64,000 nucleotides of DNA from Chaetoderma sp. LZ-2023a (GCA_034401795.1 CM067367.1:52304019-52368018); one strand, 5' to 3'; counted from the first letter of the stretch, positions 33,334 to 46,051 are shown. Numbers and translations: made by a program. Notes: a model not told the origin generated them from the sequence alone.

Positions 33334-35087
33334 GAAAGGCCAAGTGAGCGTATGTCGTGGCGACCGTCCGTCGTGTTTCCGTCGTCCGTCCGTCAACTTT
33401 TCCTTTAAACGACTTCTTCTCAAGAACCGTTAGGCCAATTTTAATTATATTTGGCAGGAAGCATCCTTACGGCAAAGTGATCCAAGTGTGTTCAAATGAA
33501 GCCGATCGGCCGATTAGGCCGGCGACCATCTTGGATTTTGGCCGATTTCTAGAAACGTCTTTAAAAAATCTTCTCCGAAACCGCTTGAAGGATTGAAGGA
33601 AACCTCATGAAATCTTATCTAGGGCAAGAGCTCAACCAAGTTTGTTCTGCAGCCATCTTGGTTGACCTAGTTTTTGTGAAAATAACTTCTTCTCCAGAAC
33701 CGCTGAAGTGATCAGGCCGAAATTTAGCAGATGTGATTAGGGCCTAAGGGCCAGTAAAGTTTGTTCAAGAGAAGTTGATCCGTCAAAGAACATGGCCGCC
33801 ATGGGCCAATCAAAATACAGCATGTTTGGCGGCCATATTGTATTTTTTTATTTGATGGATTTTGAGGCCGAAATTGGTTTTCTATAGGCTTTTGGGTATT
33901 CTGATCTCAAATTTGCAATTTTCGAAACTGTCGGATAAATGGTTTGGCGGCCATCTTGGATCATTTTCCCGCAAAAAACTCCCATACCAAAGCAGTGGGA
34001 AATTAAAAATATCTTCTCGCGAACTACTAGGCCGATTTCAATTATATTTGGGATGAAGCATCCTTAAGGCATAGAGATTCAAGTTTGTTCAAACGAACCC
34101 GATCGGCCAATTTGGCCGGCGACCATCTTGGATTTCGGCCAATTTTTACAAATCTTTAAAAATCTTCTTCAAAACCGTTTGAGGGATCAATTCAGACCTC
34201 ATGTAATATGATCTAGGGCAAGAGCTCACTCAAGTTTGTTCAAGGGAACTTGATTGACCAAATGGTTCAGCGGTCATCTTGGATGACCTGGTTTTCGCAA
34301 AAACAACTTCTTCCCCAGAACCGCTGAAGCGATCAGGTGGAAATTTGTGATATATGATTAGGGACTAAGGGCCATTAAAGTTTGTTCAAGAGAAGTTGAT
34401 CCGTCAAAAAAACCTGCCGCTATGGACCTATCAATATATAGCGTATTTGGCGGCCACATTGGATTTTTTCATTTGATTGATTTTGAGGCAGAAATTGGTT
34501 TTATGTATGTTTGTGCGTATTGTGATTTCAAATTTGCCATTTTCGAGACTGTCGGATAAACGGTTTAGCGGCCATCTTGGATCATTTACCCACCAAAATC
34601 TTCCATACTCAAGCAATGGGTAATTTAAAAATGTATTTTCACGACATCTTAGATTTGGGTCGATTTTTAGAAATGTCTTTAAGGATCTTCTCCAAAACCG
34701 TTTGGGGGATCAATTCAAAGCGCTATGAAATATCATCTAGGACAAGAGCTGCACCAAGTTTGTTCAAGGGAACTTGATTGGCCAAATAGTTTGGCGGCCA
34801 TCTTGGATAACCTATTTTTTGGCAAAAAACAACTCCAGAACCACTGAGCGGATTGGGCCGAAATTTGGGGGATATGATTAGGCACTTAGCGCCATTGAAG
34901 TTTGCTTAAGGGGATGAGCTTAGTCAGAAACATGGCATAAGTGGACCAATCAAAATGTAGCGTGTTTGGCGGCCATATTAGACTCACAAACTCATTTAAA
35001 AGACTACTCCCAAACTACCCACCAACAATTTAAACAAAAATGCACAGTGCTCCAGGTGAGCGGCACAGGCCCCTTGGGCCTCTTGTA
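33334..35087 (+). repeat. Long 'CCATCTTGG' repeat with internal tandem units
   Basis: Runs from CCAAGTGAGCG to CCTTGGGCCTCTTGT. Blocks recur with a spacing near 600 then 520 bp: ATTATATTTGG-GGAAGCATCC-type (33437, 34040), CATCTTGGATTTYGGCC (33528, 34124, 34645) and CATCTTGGATRACC (33652, 34273, 34800). No conserved frame. Confidence 0.8.
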
Positions 35088-35599
35088 ATTATCAGTAAAA
35101 GGATAACATCTGGGACATATTAGTTAGTGTTGTGGTCCAATACGATTAAACATGGCAGATAAAAATGACGGACGGAATTAATCATTACTAACCATCAGTA
35201 AATTACTATTTCGCTGAGTGTAGAATCTCGCTAATGGACTATATTCAAACAGTTGTCATATGTTTTGTTACTGAGACTAAATTGCAGTTGTAGATAGAAA
35301 CTTAGCCCTATCTAAATGTTGTCTGAATTGTTTGATTCAATAGTTGAATCACTTGCAATTCACCGCCAGCAATCTCAGATACATTACTTCAGCATTCATG
35401 GACACATCGTTGTTGTGTACGTTCACGCTTTTCTTCATGACAGTCATAGTTTCCATAAGTGATCGTTGTAGAGTATCGTAAAAGGTCATCTTTCTGCCTT
35501 CTTTCGGTGTAACAAGTCTTTCTGACTAGACTGGAACCCGTATCTATGGCAGTCAGCTTAGACTTTTAAACCGCTGGCGTCGCAGCTGCACCAGTGGCA
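35088..35599. other. No feature recognised
   Basis: May hold the lost 3' part (nuclease, CXC) of the decayed transposase, but no motif survives that I can see. Confidence 0.4.
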
Positions 35600-37950
35600 A
35601 AAGATAACAAGCTCAGTAGGCACATCTGCTAAAGCAAAATGGTGAATGTACGTCTCCTTGAGCATTTTGGTCATCAGGCTGACATCTCTATCCCAACGTT
35701 TTGATGCTTGAGCACCAAGGTAGTAAGACGGATCGTTATCCTTGATTTCAGCAATGGGTATTTTCTTCGCTTTGAGTATTGCGCTGTTATATGTCTACTT
35801 ACGAACCACCGAACCAATGCAGGTCCTCTAAGTGTCAGACCAATGATGCCTCCAGCACCTTTCAATGCCTTATTCTCTGTTGCTTCAATAATATAGTCCA
35901 TACGTACAGAATTAGTCTTTCCCTGTGAAACCTTACTAATTAGCGTCCTCTAAAATCTTCAAGAATATCAGATGGCAGTCTGCAGTTGCAATAGCACTAC
36001 TGGCATCTATGCATAGTTGGATCGATTAGTGGCAGAGAAGAGGCAGAAGATGGGATGTCGCTGATTCATACACATCCCATTCATTATGTCTAGTTGCATT
36101 AATGTAGATTTTCACAGGACGCAGAACCGTGAACACAAATTGAACAGAAAGTCGTTCCAGAACTGGAATGTAGGTGATATACTTCTGCCATGTTCCCGGA
36201 ATTCAATTATCAATTGCTCAATCTTATCTCCAATCTCGACAACGAGCTTCATAAGTTCCTCTTGACGAGGCCACTTTTCCGTAAGTGCCGATAATCCCAT
36301 TTTGAGTTGCTGCAGTAGCGGATATCAGTAAAAGTCCTTGCCTGTAAGCACATTTTGTTCACTACCTGCAGCGTTAACGCCAGACTCGTGGCGCATTTGC
36401 TTCAGACCGGCATCAACATACAGGTACCCTACAGCAGAGATGGTACTAATCAAAAAGTGCACACCGCCATCACAAGGAATGACACCGGCCACTTCTATAG
36501 TTTTGGCCCAAGTGGTCTCTAATGCTTTCATCAGAAGGCCCATGTCAAAGAAAATAGGGGCATGTGTCTGTCCGAGGTTGTTCATTGACTCCTTTATACT
36601 GTTTGATGATCCATTTGATTGGTCATGATTATACGGTTGAAGGATGCGATCGAGATTGAACTAGTGGTTGTCTTCAGAGTAGCATGGAATAAGCCTCATT
36701 GAGGAACATGATGTTCTTGCCTCTTGTTCACAACACATGATCTTGGTATACACTGTTTCCACAGTCGTCATTTTATTGAACCTTTACCGTTTAATCCCTC
36801 AATTTCTTTGGGAGATACTGCTGGCTCAGGTCTTGATCTAGGTTTTTGGTACGTCAGAAGTATTGAAATATTACCACCATGGATAAATTCCAGGTTAATG
36901 CTCTGCTTCACAATTCGTGGATACGCTCTTTTTTGTTCACCTGTTCGTTTGGATGAAAAAATTGATGGCATAGCATGTGTAGTCTGCTTGCCGCCAGTGG
37001 CCATTTCACTGTGGTCCCAGTTATCTGCACCTCCGTTCTCCGTCGTACTTAGAAGTAATTTCTGGTGGCTTATATGGACCTACAGATGTTGGTTACTGTG
37101 CGGTGTTAATATGTTCTGCTGAAGTAAGGAAGCGTGGTTCATAGTTCAGTATGCAATATGCAGTAGCAGATTCTGTTCCTTGCCGTTACAAGTTTTCTAG
37201 GGGAAACCACCGATGTTGCCAGTGTGAAAGTTGGTACCTGTATTCAGATAGGGAAGAGCCGATCAATCGTTGATGTGTTAGCAGCATTATCATAAATTCT
37301 TTGTTTGTGAGCCAACACACGGCCTTGTCTCCGCAATATACCAACATTGTTCAACTTTTGTTCTGTTTCCTCCTCAGAGTGCGCAGCTTCCTTAAATAAT
37401 TGACCTAACACATTAGCTTTCCTCAGCACCACATCAACAGAAATGTCATTTGAAAAGACTAAGCCCAACATGCCTGGCTGAGGTATGAACAAAATGTCTC
37501 ACCACCCACTAGTTAGTTGTTTCTTTATCTGCTTTGATTGATATTTTGATTGATATTCTTCAGGGTTTTCAATGTCATCTTCTCCAAGCAGTTCTCGAAA
37601 AACGATTCCTAAATTGTTGTCACTATAACAACCTCCTTGTCATGAATGGAAGATGGCGGCAACTCAGAAATTAGATGTCTAACTGTTTCTTTGATGGGGA
37701 AATTTATTTCACTTTCTTTCCTCTGCATGCTGATTTTTCGTTTATTGATATATTTCGCGTAGCAGTTTTTCGCCCTATGATACCTATCCTCTATTGCTAC
37801 ACGATCTCCATTCGGGGCGCCGTGGAGTCTAGCCAACATCTCAGAATCACTATAATGTTCGGGTGAGATCAAAACCTAGAACAAATTGATGATTGAACCA
37901 TTGACCAGCTCTGCTACACAAGAACAGTTTTCCTTCCAAAGGTTTGAGAT
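35600..37950 (-). pseudogene. Decayed, divergent Academ-like transposase relative
   Basis: Short minus-strand frames fall in the same order as conserved blocks of the intact transposase. They are EDRYHR and CYAKYI (within 37609-37872; compare EVRYHR and CYKDYT); NWDHSE then TTHAMPS (about 36960-37020; compare IWDNND then STHNTNG); FFDMGLLMKALE (within 36325-36585; compare VFDEAIYAKA) followed by AGLKQMRHESGV; SPTFQFWNDFL (36112-36300; compare NPTFDFWSSYL); and KGAGGIIGLTLRGPALVRW (35674-35901; compare KGGMTGITMNTGAVNRW). Frames are broken by stops and shifts between blocks. The sequence differs a lot from the neighbour, so it belongs to another lineage and is not a recent duplicate. I did not find the nuclease or CXC region, or inverted repeats around it. 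Confidence 0.7.
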
Positions 37951-39436
37951 GAAATATTGGATCTGGTAAAACAAACAGGGGGGATACGCCACTCCTTGTA
38001 TTGCTGATGCTTGGCATTTTGTCTTTGCTATGCCTTTCCGCAGTCAGTTTCAGATGGAGAGCACTGGTATATATGAACCTGAAGTTTATGTGATACCGGA
38101 AAGTGGCAGTGCCACCGAGAATTTCAGTTCTTTTCCCAAGAATCTTTCTTCCCACTGCATCATGTCGTTCAGAACATGCAGAGAACAGTGAACAGAGAAC
38201 AGTGTCTGGATTGTGTTCGCGTCTTGAGATGAATGGTGAATTCTCCGTGAATTGTTCCTGTCAAAATACACATTTGGCCATGTTAAATAGCTAAGTCACT
38301 CGTCTTGATTTGTCTTCATCGTGTCTAAAAGAAGAAAAGATGTTTAGTGTTACACGTGTTGATGATGATGATGATAATAATAACAGATATACATGAATGG
38401 CTAAGATTATTTGTTGTGGTGTGGACATGTCATGAACATGTTGTTGACGACAGTAACACATAGGCACTGGACACATTCAACGGGACTAGTGTTGCAACAC
38501 TGGTGTCATGCTGTTGAAGGGCGTGATTATGACAACAGTACGATACTAGGTGTTGACAAGACTAGCCCATTCGAATGCGCTCTATATCGTTTCTCCTCTA
38601 CCCCGCTCAGCAGTTTACTATAGACTTCCGATTCGCACGAACACTGGTTTAAACAAACTGAGTATAATGTCTTAAATGTCTGCAACATTATAATAAGTAA
38701 TGTCTGAATGGACTTCTGGTAATGTTATTTGGTTTTGAAGCGTTTTCCTTAAAACGAAGAAAGCAGTAAAAATAAACAGTTAGTTACCAGGTTTTGTGAG
38801 GGGTAAAACAGGATATAGCCATAAAAGACTTCAAAAGATGGTGAAATGATCTGAGAATAGTTTCACCTTATTCGCTGACCCGGGAAATATATAATTCGAC
38901 ACCAAAAATGCCTTCATACATGTTATAGTTTCTGAACTATTGGCATTCAGTGCTAACATTGGTGAAATGAGGACATATTGGAAAATGGCGGTGTATGTGA
39001 TTCGCACCCACTTCTGACACTGTCATCACATGGTTTCATAACATCCACACCCAAATGATCAATTTTAGCCATGCGGGCAAATGTTACAATCCGAGTCCCA
39101 CCTACTCAAAAACTAAGCCTCTTTAGGGGTGCTGCTGCAGGACTAGTAGGGATAGATTACGTTTTAGTTCTGACAGCAAAACGCTTAACAATTTTGTGTC
39201 CTGTCGTCCTCTGCTTGCTTGATACTTGTTGGCACCAAGTACTGAAAATTTCAAAGCTTACTGAGATCACGTGTTCTCTGCAATTCGATGAACATGCTCA
39301 AATATTGACCATCGAAGATATCGGAATCGTATTGCGCAGTTTGTAATGTGATGAGTTTTGGGATTAGGCTATATGATTCGCATTATGGCTCGCAAGTGTT
39401 TGATAGCAAGCATCAAGCTCCTTTAAGAGAAATGGC
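37951..39436. other. No gene recognised; possible 5' part of the decayed transposase
   Basis: Minus frames at 37850-38271 could be an altered N-terminal region. The rest (38300-39436) shows only a GATGAT run near 38360. Confidence 0.35.
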
Positions 39437-39769
39437 AATAGAGGAATCCAGTCTGTCGGTCAAGTATATGATGTCATAATCAGTTACACCACGGGTAAGC
39501 TGACGCCACAATAAAACACGTCATGAATGGCATATCTAAGTCCGTCATAAAGCCTATTAAGTTGTACGAATTGCGGGTCTTTACTGTTTAATAAACATTC
39601 TGTTGAATATTTTGAAACTAATTTGACTGGGCCCCTGTCAAATTATTTTCAAAGTATACAATAGCTTACCTGTGTAGTTTTCTGGAAATTGGGACAACGC
39701 ATAGGCCTATAAAATGTGGGCGGAGCATAGCTAGAAATTGGCGGGGCATAAAATGGGATTCATCCGTTA
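39437..39769 (+). mobile_element. FB1 copy, subfamily b
   Basis: AATAGAGGAATCCAG start; GGGATTCATCCGTTA end. Confidence 0.75.
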
Positions 39770-39914
39770 TGTGTCATGGATGCACGCCAATAAGATCACA
39801 GTTCACTTTTAAACTTACACATTAGTGAGAATTTATAATATTTAAAATTAACCGAAATAGTTTGCGAGTACTACAACCAGCGCCGTAATATGTGAGTCGA
39901 GATCTGTCAGAGTT

Positions 39915-40231
39915 ATCCGATCTATTACTCAAGTATCTGACGTCATAATCAATTACGTCCCAACTTAACTGACGTCACAATCATAATGTCATATAGCTCC
40001 ATCACGAAGAAAAGTCCGTCACAAGTGTATGAATTGTGTCTTTGATGACTTTATACTTTATTCTATTGAATATTGTGAAATTAATTTTTAACAGCTTACC
40101 TGACGATTTACCTCTGAAATTGGAATTCTGGTAATTCAGGGTTTAATTTATATAAATCGATTCCAGCATGCGCGCAAAGTGGGCGGAGCTTTGCGAGAGA
40201 TGGGCGTGGCATAGAAATGGACCCCTGTATT
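39915..40231 (+). mobile_element. FB1 copy, subfamily b, hairpin mostly lost
   Basis: CTATTGAATATTGTGAAATTAATTTTTAACAGC shows a collapsed hairpin. Two CREs; end GGACCCCTGTATT. Confidence 0.65.
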
Positions 40232-40310
40232 GTATAGATAATGGAACAGTTATATGTAAGCACCGTCCATACACACCTTATTGACCTGTTATGGGAAACT
40301 GACGCCCATT

Positions 40311-40674
40311 AATGGATGAATCCACCTTTAGCTATGCCCCGCCCATCTCTAACTAAGCTCCGCCCATGCTTGCCGGTGTTGGGATCTATTGAACTGTGAG
40401 CTCCCTGAATCTCATCTTCCAGAAAACTATACATGTAAGCTGTTGAATATTTTAAAACTAATTTAACTCGAAGCGCCCAGTCAAATTATTTCAAAATATT
40501 CAAGTGTGGTTATTAAATGATAAGGATATACAATTCGTACACATGACGAACTTTTAAAAGTTCATGGCGGACTTTTCTATGTCATTCCTTACGCATATTG
40601 ATTGTGAGGTCAACCTAAACGTGACGTAATTTATTACGACGTCATATACTTGAGTGACAGATTGGATTCATACG
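40311..40674 (-). mobile_element. FB1 copy, subfamily b
   Basis: AATGGATGAATCCACC start and AGATTGGATTCAT end. It lies head to head with the previous copy. Confidence 0.75.
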
Positions 40675-40779
40675 AAACTGATTTTTTTTATATCGAATGT
40701 GGAATCTATCGATTTCCTCTATCCGCTTCCGTAGGCCCTATATATCGCCAGTTAACGACGTGACCAGTATCTCGATACT

Positions 40780-40940
40780 ATATAAGGATGAATTTCCATA
40801 GTAGTTCCCGTGGCACGATTCATGCGTCACGTGTCACGCGTGGACAGAGAAATCAGCACATCATTTTCGTTGCTGCATAGGCCTCTCTCAACCCCGAGTA
40901 TAAATGGGTACCAGCGGTAAAACTGGGGAAGTTGTCACTA
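40780..40940 (+). repeat. Direct repeat copy 1, flanking the 2.5 kb inverted-repeat element
   Basis: TATAAGGATGAATTTCCATA through CACGTGTCACGCGTGG to GGGGAAGTT is almost identical to 43530-43690. It stops matching exactly where the inverted repeat begins. Confidence 0.85.
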
Positions 40941-41428
40941 AAGCTAGGATTCCATTTGCGCGGATGCGGAGGCAGACGCGGACTCGGACGCGGGTTCGCC
41001 AAAATCGATTTCATTAAATTTAATATGTGTGATTCCATATGTGCTGACGGGGGCACGGAATGACAGGCGGATGCGGAGGCGGTTGTCTTGATCGCTTCGT
41101 GTTGTAGCGATCGGGAAACGCACAGCGCACAATCGCTAGGGGAAATCCAAGAAATGACGCCAATAAAATTGGGGGTTCCAGTTACTTTCAGTACGTACAC
41201 CAGTCCCAATACTGTAAACGCTTTAAAAATGAATTATTTTGAAATAAAGTCATTTCTCGACACTGTTACATCTCGCGAATATAAGGATAAACAATTAGTG
41301 ACCAACGTTTGGCACGGTATCAGCACGGCTACATGGCAAAAGAAGATACAGTATAACTAGGTTAAAACATTTCCAGAATAAGAAGAGAATCGTGTAACGT
41401 AGTACAAGTTTGGACACGATGTAAGAAA

Positions 41429-41515
41429 TTATGTTGAATATTTTGGACTTAATTTGAATCCTGAACCAGCAATGGCTTCCCATCAAATTAAGTCCAAAAT
41501 ATCCAACATTACATT
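41429..41515 (+). mobile_element. FB1 hairpin fragment with private paired changes
   Basis: Arms read TTTTGGACTTAATTTGA and TCAAATTAAGTCCAAAA; both differ from the family but match each other. Lies inside the 2.5 kb inverted-repeat element. Confidence 0.65.
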
Positions 41516-41829
41516 TGATTGGTATAAATTATTTCTGAGCTGTACTGTATGAGTGGCGAACAAAATTCATATCGTATTTGAACAACAATGTCGCGTGCTT
41601 GTATACACGTGCGTGCACACGTTCGTGAGTGCGTGCGTGTGTCCGAGCGCGAGTGTGTACCGTGTGCGCGTGCATGCGTGTTTGCATCTGTACACCATTT
41701 TTTCAATTATTCATGTGTTAAACTCGATATCCAAAATTATTTTACCCGATATTAATGGAACTTTTCTGATTGTTTAAAAATGCAATCATTTGTGAGAGTA
41801 AAGAGGATTGCGACTTTAAGTGCCCCCAT

Positions 41830-42765
41830 CGCCTGGCTTCAAAATCCGCGAAGAACGTCTTTGTCACGGAGCAGCTTCAGATAGTAGGTGTATTAATATT
41901 AATCTAATGTGTATGATAACTGTACTCTATAAACATTATATGAGAAAAATATTGCTGCTATATTATTTAATATCACTAATAATATCACTGGACTTCATAG
42001 ACGAGGAAAAGAACCCCATTGACGAACTTCTCCCAATAGCTGCAAGCAAACTAATAATTGAGAATCTCTTTATGAATGAATCCAAAACAGAGTTCACCCA
42101 GATATACCTATCTACAAAGCATGAAACAAAAGAAAATGACGATCCACTTCGTGGCGGCGAACCATGGAGGAAGAGTAAAATCCCCGGCTCACCGCTTTGC
42201 AGTACTGCTGTCATTGCTGCGCGCTGTGTTATGGGGAACACAGCTTTCAAGTCCTTCTGTAAGTTATGGATTCGTAGAGCAATTATGCCATTGATAAAAA
42301 GGCTACGTTTATACAATGCAACCTGCGTGTCCTTGATGCTCTAAAACTGTAACATCTGGGCAGCTCCAAAGGCAGCTCTAGCCAAACTCGACACCTGCCA
42401 CCGCAAACATCTACACACCATCACCATAGACATCGATGGCCAGGCAGCATAATTCCCAACAATGCACTATACAAGATGTGTAATACGTCACCGCTGTCTG
42501 TAAAAGTCGCCCAGCAAAGATGGTCCACGTTTGGCCATGTGCTAAGGATGCCAGATGATACACCAGTACACAGAGCCTTGGAAGTCTCCCTACTCGAAAA
42601 CAGAAAATACAACGCCAGGAGAGGACGTCATCGCATAAATCTAATAAGCGTGCTACGAGGTGACCTCAAGAAAGCAGGACTCGGTACACTCAAGTCAAGA
42701 ATGGACCTGAGGAAGCTAGGGATTTCGGCTGAGGACAAGACACAGTGGGCAAAAGCGAAGAACTG
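41830..42765 (+). pseudogene. LINE fragment, 3' half of reverse transcriptase to C terminus
   Basis: Frames read SLDFIDEEKNPIDEL, then MNESKTEFTQIYLS, GEPWRKSKIPGSPLCS and MGNTAFKSFCKLW. These are followed in another frame by NCNIWAAPKAALAKLD, and after a further break QQRWSTFGHVLRMPDD (42476-42766). The order is that of the post-catalytic part of a non-LTR reverse transcriptase, starting just after the YADD box, which is not seen. At least two frame breaks occur. It differs from the LINE at 13.5 kb. It lies inside a 2.5 kb inverted-repeat element. Confidence 0.7.
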
Positions 42766-43529
42766 ATTGCAGCTGTAGGATGTTTCTACTACCACAGCCG
42801 CGGAATACAGTAACCATACAATATTTGTGTCAAATGCATTTAGTTAATGTTTACGACAATAGAAATATTTTATTCTATTCTATGTGTGCAGCTTCTATTC
42901 TATGTGTGGCACAGGGACCCCGAAAATTAAGACAAATGTTTTGGGGTGGGGACCCTGGATGTGTGGGCGTCCTGTGCAAATGCACTTGTTGCACAGCCTT
43001 ATGTTCGCCCAGGTGTGCAACATCATCTTCTACAAGCAACAGCAGTTGAAAAAACTAAGCCACTTTAAAATACTGCTGAAATCTGAATTCAGATTTACTT
43101 CTTGTAGCAGGTTGTAAAAACCACCGCGATGATATCTGTTTCTGTTGTGTACCAACCACCGGTGACTCTGTATTCTCTGTTTCTTTCGAATGTGTTTAGT
43201 GTGTATCCTTCTAAAACAATTAGTAGCATCTCTTCATTCTGAAGAGCAGACTGACAGAGCCTGGACACTGTTGTAGGCCTGTTGACCATTTGGTGTCGCC
43301 AGGGAAATAAATTAATAAAACGCTCTTTGTGACGCTTATATGGAATGACAACACCCGATTTACCGCCTATCGAAACGCATCCGCTCGCCGCCTCCGCGTC
43401 CGCATCCGCTCAAATGGAATCCTAGCTTTACGCTATGTACGCGTTTTTCACTTGTGTAATGGCGGGCTATTACGTCATTAGCCAATGGCGGCGCCGGCGG
43501 TAATCTAGGTCACGTCTCGATGAACGCGT

Positions 43530-43790
43530 GTATATAAGGATGAATTTCCATAGTAGTTCCCGTGGCACAATTCATGCGTCACGTGTCACGCGTGGACAGA
43601 GAAATCAACACATCATTTTCGTTGCTGCATAGGCCTCTCTCAACCCCGAGTATAAATGGGTACCAGCGGTAAAACTGGGGAAGTTATTACTAAGACTGTT
43701 ATATAAACCCGCCTAGACATGGCGTGATTGGGACCTTGCATCAGGGACTCAATAAATGTCAATTAAGCCAACAAGCTCCTGATTCCTCTA
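43530..43790 (+). repeat. Direct repeat copy 2, with SINE-like 3' part
   Basis: The first 160 bp match copy 1. It then continues AAACCCGCCTAGACATGGCG and GGGACC..ATCAGGGACTC, which also occur in the tRNA-like SINE at 57335-57590. Confidence 0.8.
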
Positions 43791-43859
43791 TTGCTGTTTA
43801 TTTCTCTGTTTACGCGTGAGACGTGAAGCGTGACATTCTACGGAAACTCAGTCTAAGGG

Positions 43860-43920
43860 AATATTCGCGCCAGAGAGTTAACCCGGTGTAACGCCAGACT
43901 GAAGTATGGCGTTACACTGG
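43860..43920. repeat. Short hairpin GTGTAACGCCA
   Basis: CCGGTGTAACGCCAGACT and AGTATGGCGTTACACTGG form a stem. Confidence 0.6.
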
Positions 43921-44132
43921 ATTCACTCTCTAGAGCGAACACGGTCTTAGAAGCTATGGTTGGGACATATCATAGTAAATACTAGATCGAAATAAACGTA
44001 ACCTCGAATATAGAGACTGGCTAAATGCCGTCTAAACAAATAGCTACTGCTTGCTTCCGCGTTACTTTTCATAAACCGTCTGAATGCTGACCGTTTGCAG
44101 ACGACATATTCCAAAGATTATTTATATCTCTG

Positions 44133-44230
44133 AACCTGCTAAATATTTTGAAGACAATTTGACTGAAAGTTGTTGGTGAGTAAGCCATCAGCAACTTTCA
44201 ATCAACCTGTCTTTAAAATATGTATCATGT
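44133..44230 (+). mobile_element. FB1 hairpin fragment
   Basis: TTTTGAAGACAATTTGACTGAAAGTTG with a partly matching right arm (CAACTTTCAATC, TGTCTTTAAAATA). Confidence 0.5.
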
Positions 44231-44705
44231 CAAAGCGTATTGAAATTATTGCCGGGTGGCTTGCAGCAGCTAGACAGTAATGCCACTATTGAGAATGAGC
44301 TTGACTTATTCCATACATTGCATATTTGATAACTGGATTGCGTTTCCTGCGCGCACGATATGTGATTTAAATGGGGGTTTAAGATTAGTTTTGGCGTATT
44401 TACCCAAATACGCAGTGACCTAACCACGCCACAATAAATATAATATAATACTTACAGCTTTGGACGCCTTAGACGGTATATTAAATCGAATTACGTGATG
44501 CCATTGTTATTAGAATCTATTGTCTGGCTTGAACGCCGCTGCTGGTGTTTATACAAAGAAAGCAATACGTGGCCGATGGTCATTGAGCTGGCAGTCTCTA
44601 ACGCAACAACACGTGTCTGTGAATGCGATGTTGTCGTGGGCAGTGTAACTGTCCCAGTAGTGGTTATTACTTGCGCAGCCGAAGGCCGGTACACGTGAGT
44701 ATTGC

Positions 44706-44738
44706 ATGCTTGCTTGCTTGCTTGTTTGTTTGTTTGTT
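44706..44738 (+). repeat. (GCTT)n(GTTT)n microsatellite
   Basis: CTTG units switch to TTTG units midway. Confidence 0.9.
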
Positions 44739-44761
44739 TATCCGAGCGATATATCCGGAGT

Positions 44762-45170
44762 CTAAGAAGTTAGAATCACCAATTTTGGTATATCGATTCA
44801 TATTGTAGATGGCTAGGGAAAAATGAGTTTGAGGTCAATCTGTCAAATTATCTAGGTCACGGGGTCCTTAAGTGCATCCCGAAATACACATTTGTAGGCA
44901 TAAATCGGGAACACAAATAGGTAGAATCAGCAAACTTGGCACACCCGTTCATACTATAGATGACTAGATGTTCTACGAGGTTCAGGACAAAGGGTCACAC
45001 ATCTATGTCACGGGGCCATAAAGTGCATACCAGAATACACATTTTTGGTCATAGTTCTGGAGTGCGAGAAGGCAGAATTACCAGATTTAGCACACGTCAT
45101 CATATTACGACAGTTTATGATTGCGTTGAGTTCGAGGTTAAGGGCCAACAATCCAGTGCCCTTTAACCCT
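44762..45170 (+). repeat. Diverged tandem repeat, about 150 bp period
   Basis: AGTTAGAATCACCAA, AGGTAGAATCAGCAA and AGGCAGAATTACCAG start at 44769, 44920 and 45069, each followed by TATAGATG-like and GTCACGGGG blocks. Confidence 0.75.
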
Positions 45171-45204
45171 TGACATACCAGTGTCTCAATGCCTCCACAA
45201 TTCA

Positions 45205-45577
45205 CGAATCCATTTCCTCAGTCAATCATATGTCGTCATAATCAAATATGTGACGTGTAGGATGACGTCATAATCATTACGCCACGAACGGTTCGATTTA
45301 GTCCGTCTTAAACGCTTAATAGTCCGACACGTACGAATTGTACGTCTTTACTATTTAATAAACATTCTGTCGAATATTTTGAAACTAATTTGACTGGGCA
45401 CTGTTGCTAACAGCACACAGTCAAATTAGTTTCGAAATATCCAACAGCTTACATGTATAGTTTTATGGAAATTGATAGTCAGGGAGTTCAGAGATCGATC
45501 GATCCCAACGCGAGCGAGGTGTGAGTGGAGCTTAGACAGAGATGGGCTGGGCATACCTAAAGCTGGAAAGGTCCATT
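45205..45577 (+). mobile_element. FB1 copy, subfamily a
   Basis: Left end decayed (TCAGTCAATCATATG); right end CTGGAAAGGTCCATT. Confidence 0.75.
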
Positions 45578-45962
45578 GTACATGACAACGGTTACCAGTT
45601 GAAGAGCTTGAACAACAGCTCCCATTCAAATTTGTTTCTAAATATACAGCAGAATATTGCTTACACCATAAATAATGTGCTGTTTCCAGTTTCAAAGGTT
45701 CAAAAGGTTAAATATATCTTCGGTAATATTATCATTCCTAAAGTTTGGCTACTTACTCAGATTACCCCATTGGATATACCGAACGCGAGGAGTATAATCG
45801 GATAACGGGATCACGTGGGACAAATTCGTAAAACGAGCTACAAATTCTACTCGATTACTCATGCTTCAGATGAGAGTAAAAGTGCGCGCGTATATAGATA
45901 GGTAAAGCAACTACGTGATACTTCCGATCGGAGTACCCTGCTAACTAAACCGAATTCAACTT

Positions 45963-46051
<89 letters not shown>

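Larger units (their letters stand above)
40939..43430. mobile_element. 2.5 kb inverted-repeat element containing a LINE fragment
   Basis: TAAAGCTAGGATTCCATTTG at 40939 is the complement of 43411-43430, and the match continues into GCGGATGCGGA-type purine-rich sequence (about 40 bp in all). Inside are an FB1 hairpin, a LINE fragment and a frame near 41229-41355 (FLDTVTSREYKDKQLVTNVW) faintly like a MADF domain. No transposase was recognised. A Harbinger origin is possible but unproven, and no target-site duplication was found. Confidence 0.6.

Noticed and set aside
33357-34777. Small frames inside the long interspersed repeat
   Set aside because: The frames shift between copies of the same repeat, so they are not under coding constraint.
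36724-37122. Plus-strand frame of 132 codons
   Set aside because: It lies opposite collinear transposase homology on the minus strand and has no motif of its own.
41229-41355. MADF-domain protein of a Harbinger element
   Set aside because: The match is only a short EYKDKQLVTNVW-like stretch with no nuclease gene nearby, so it is kept only as a remark.
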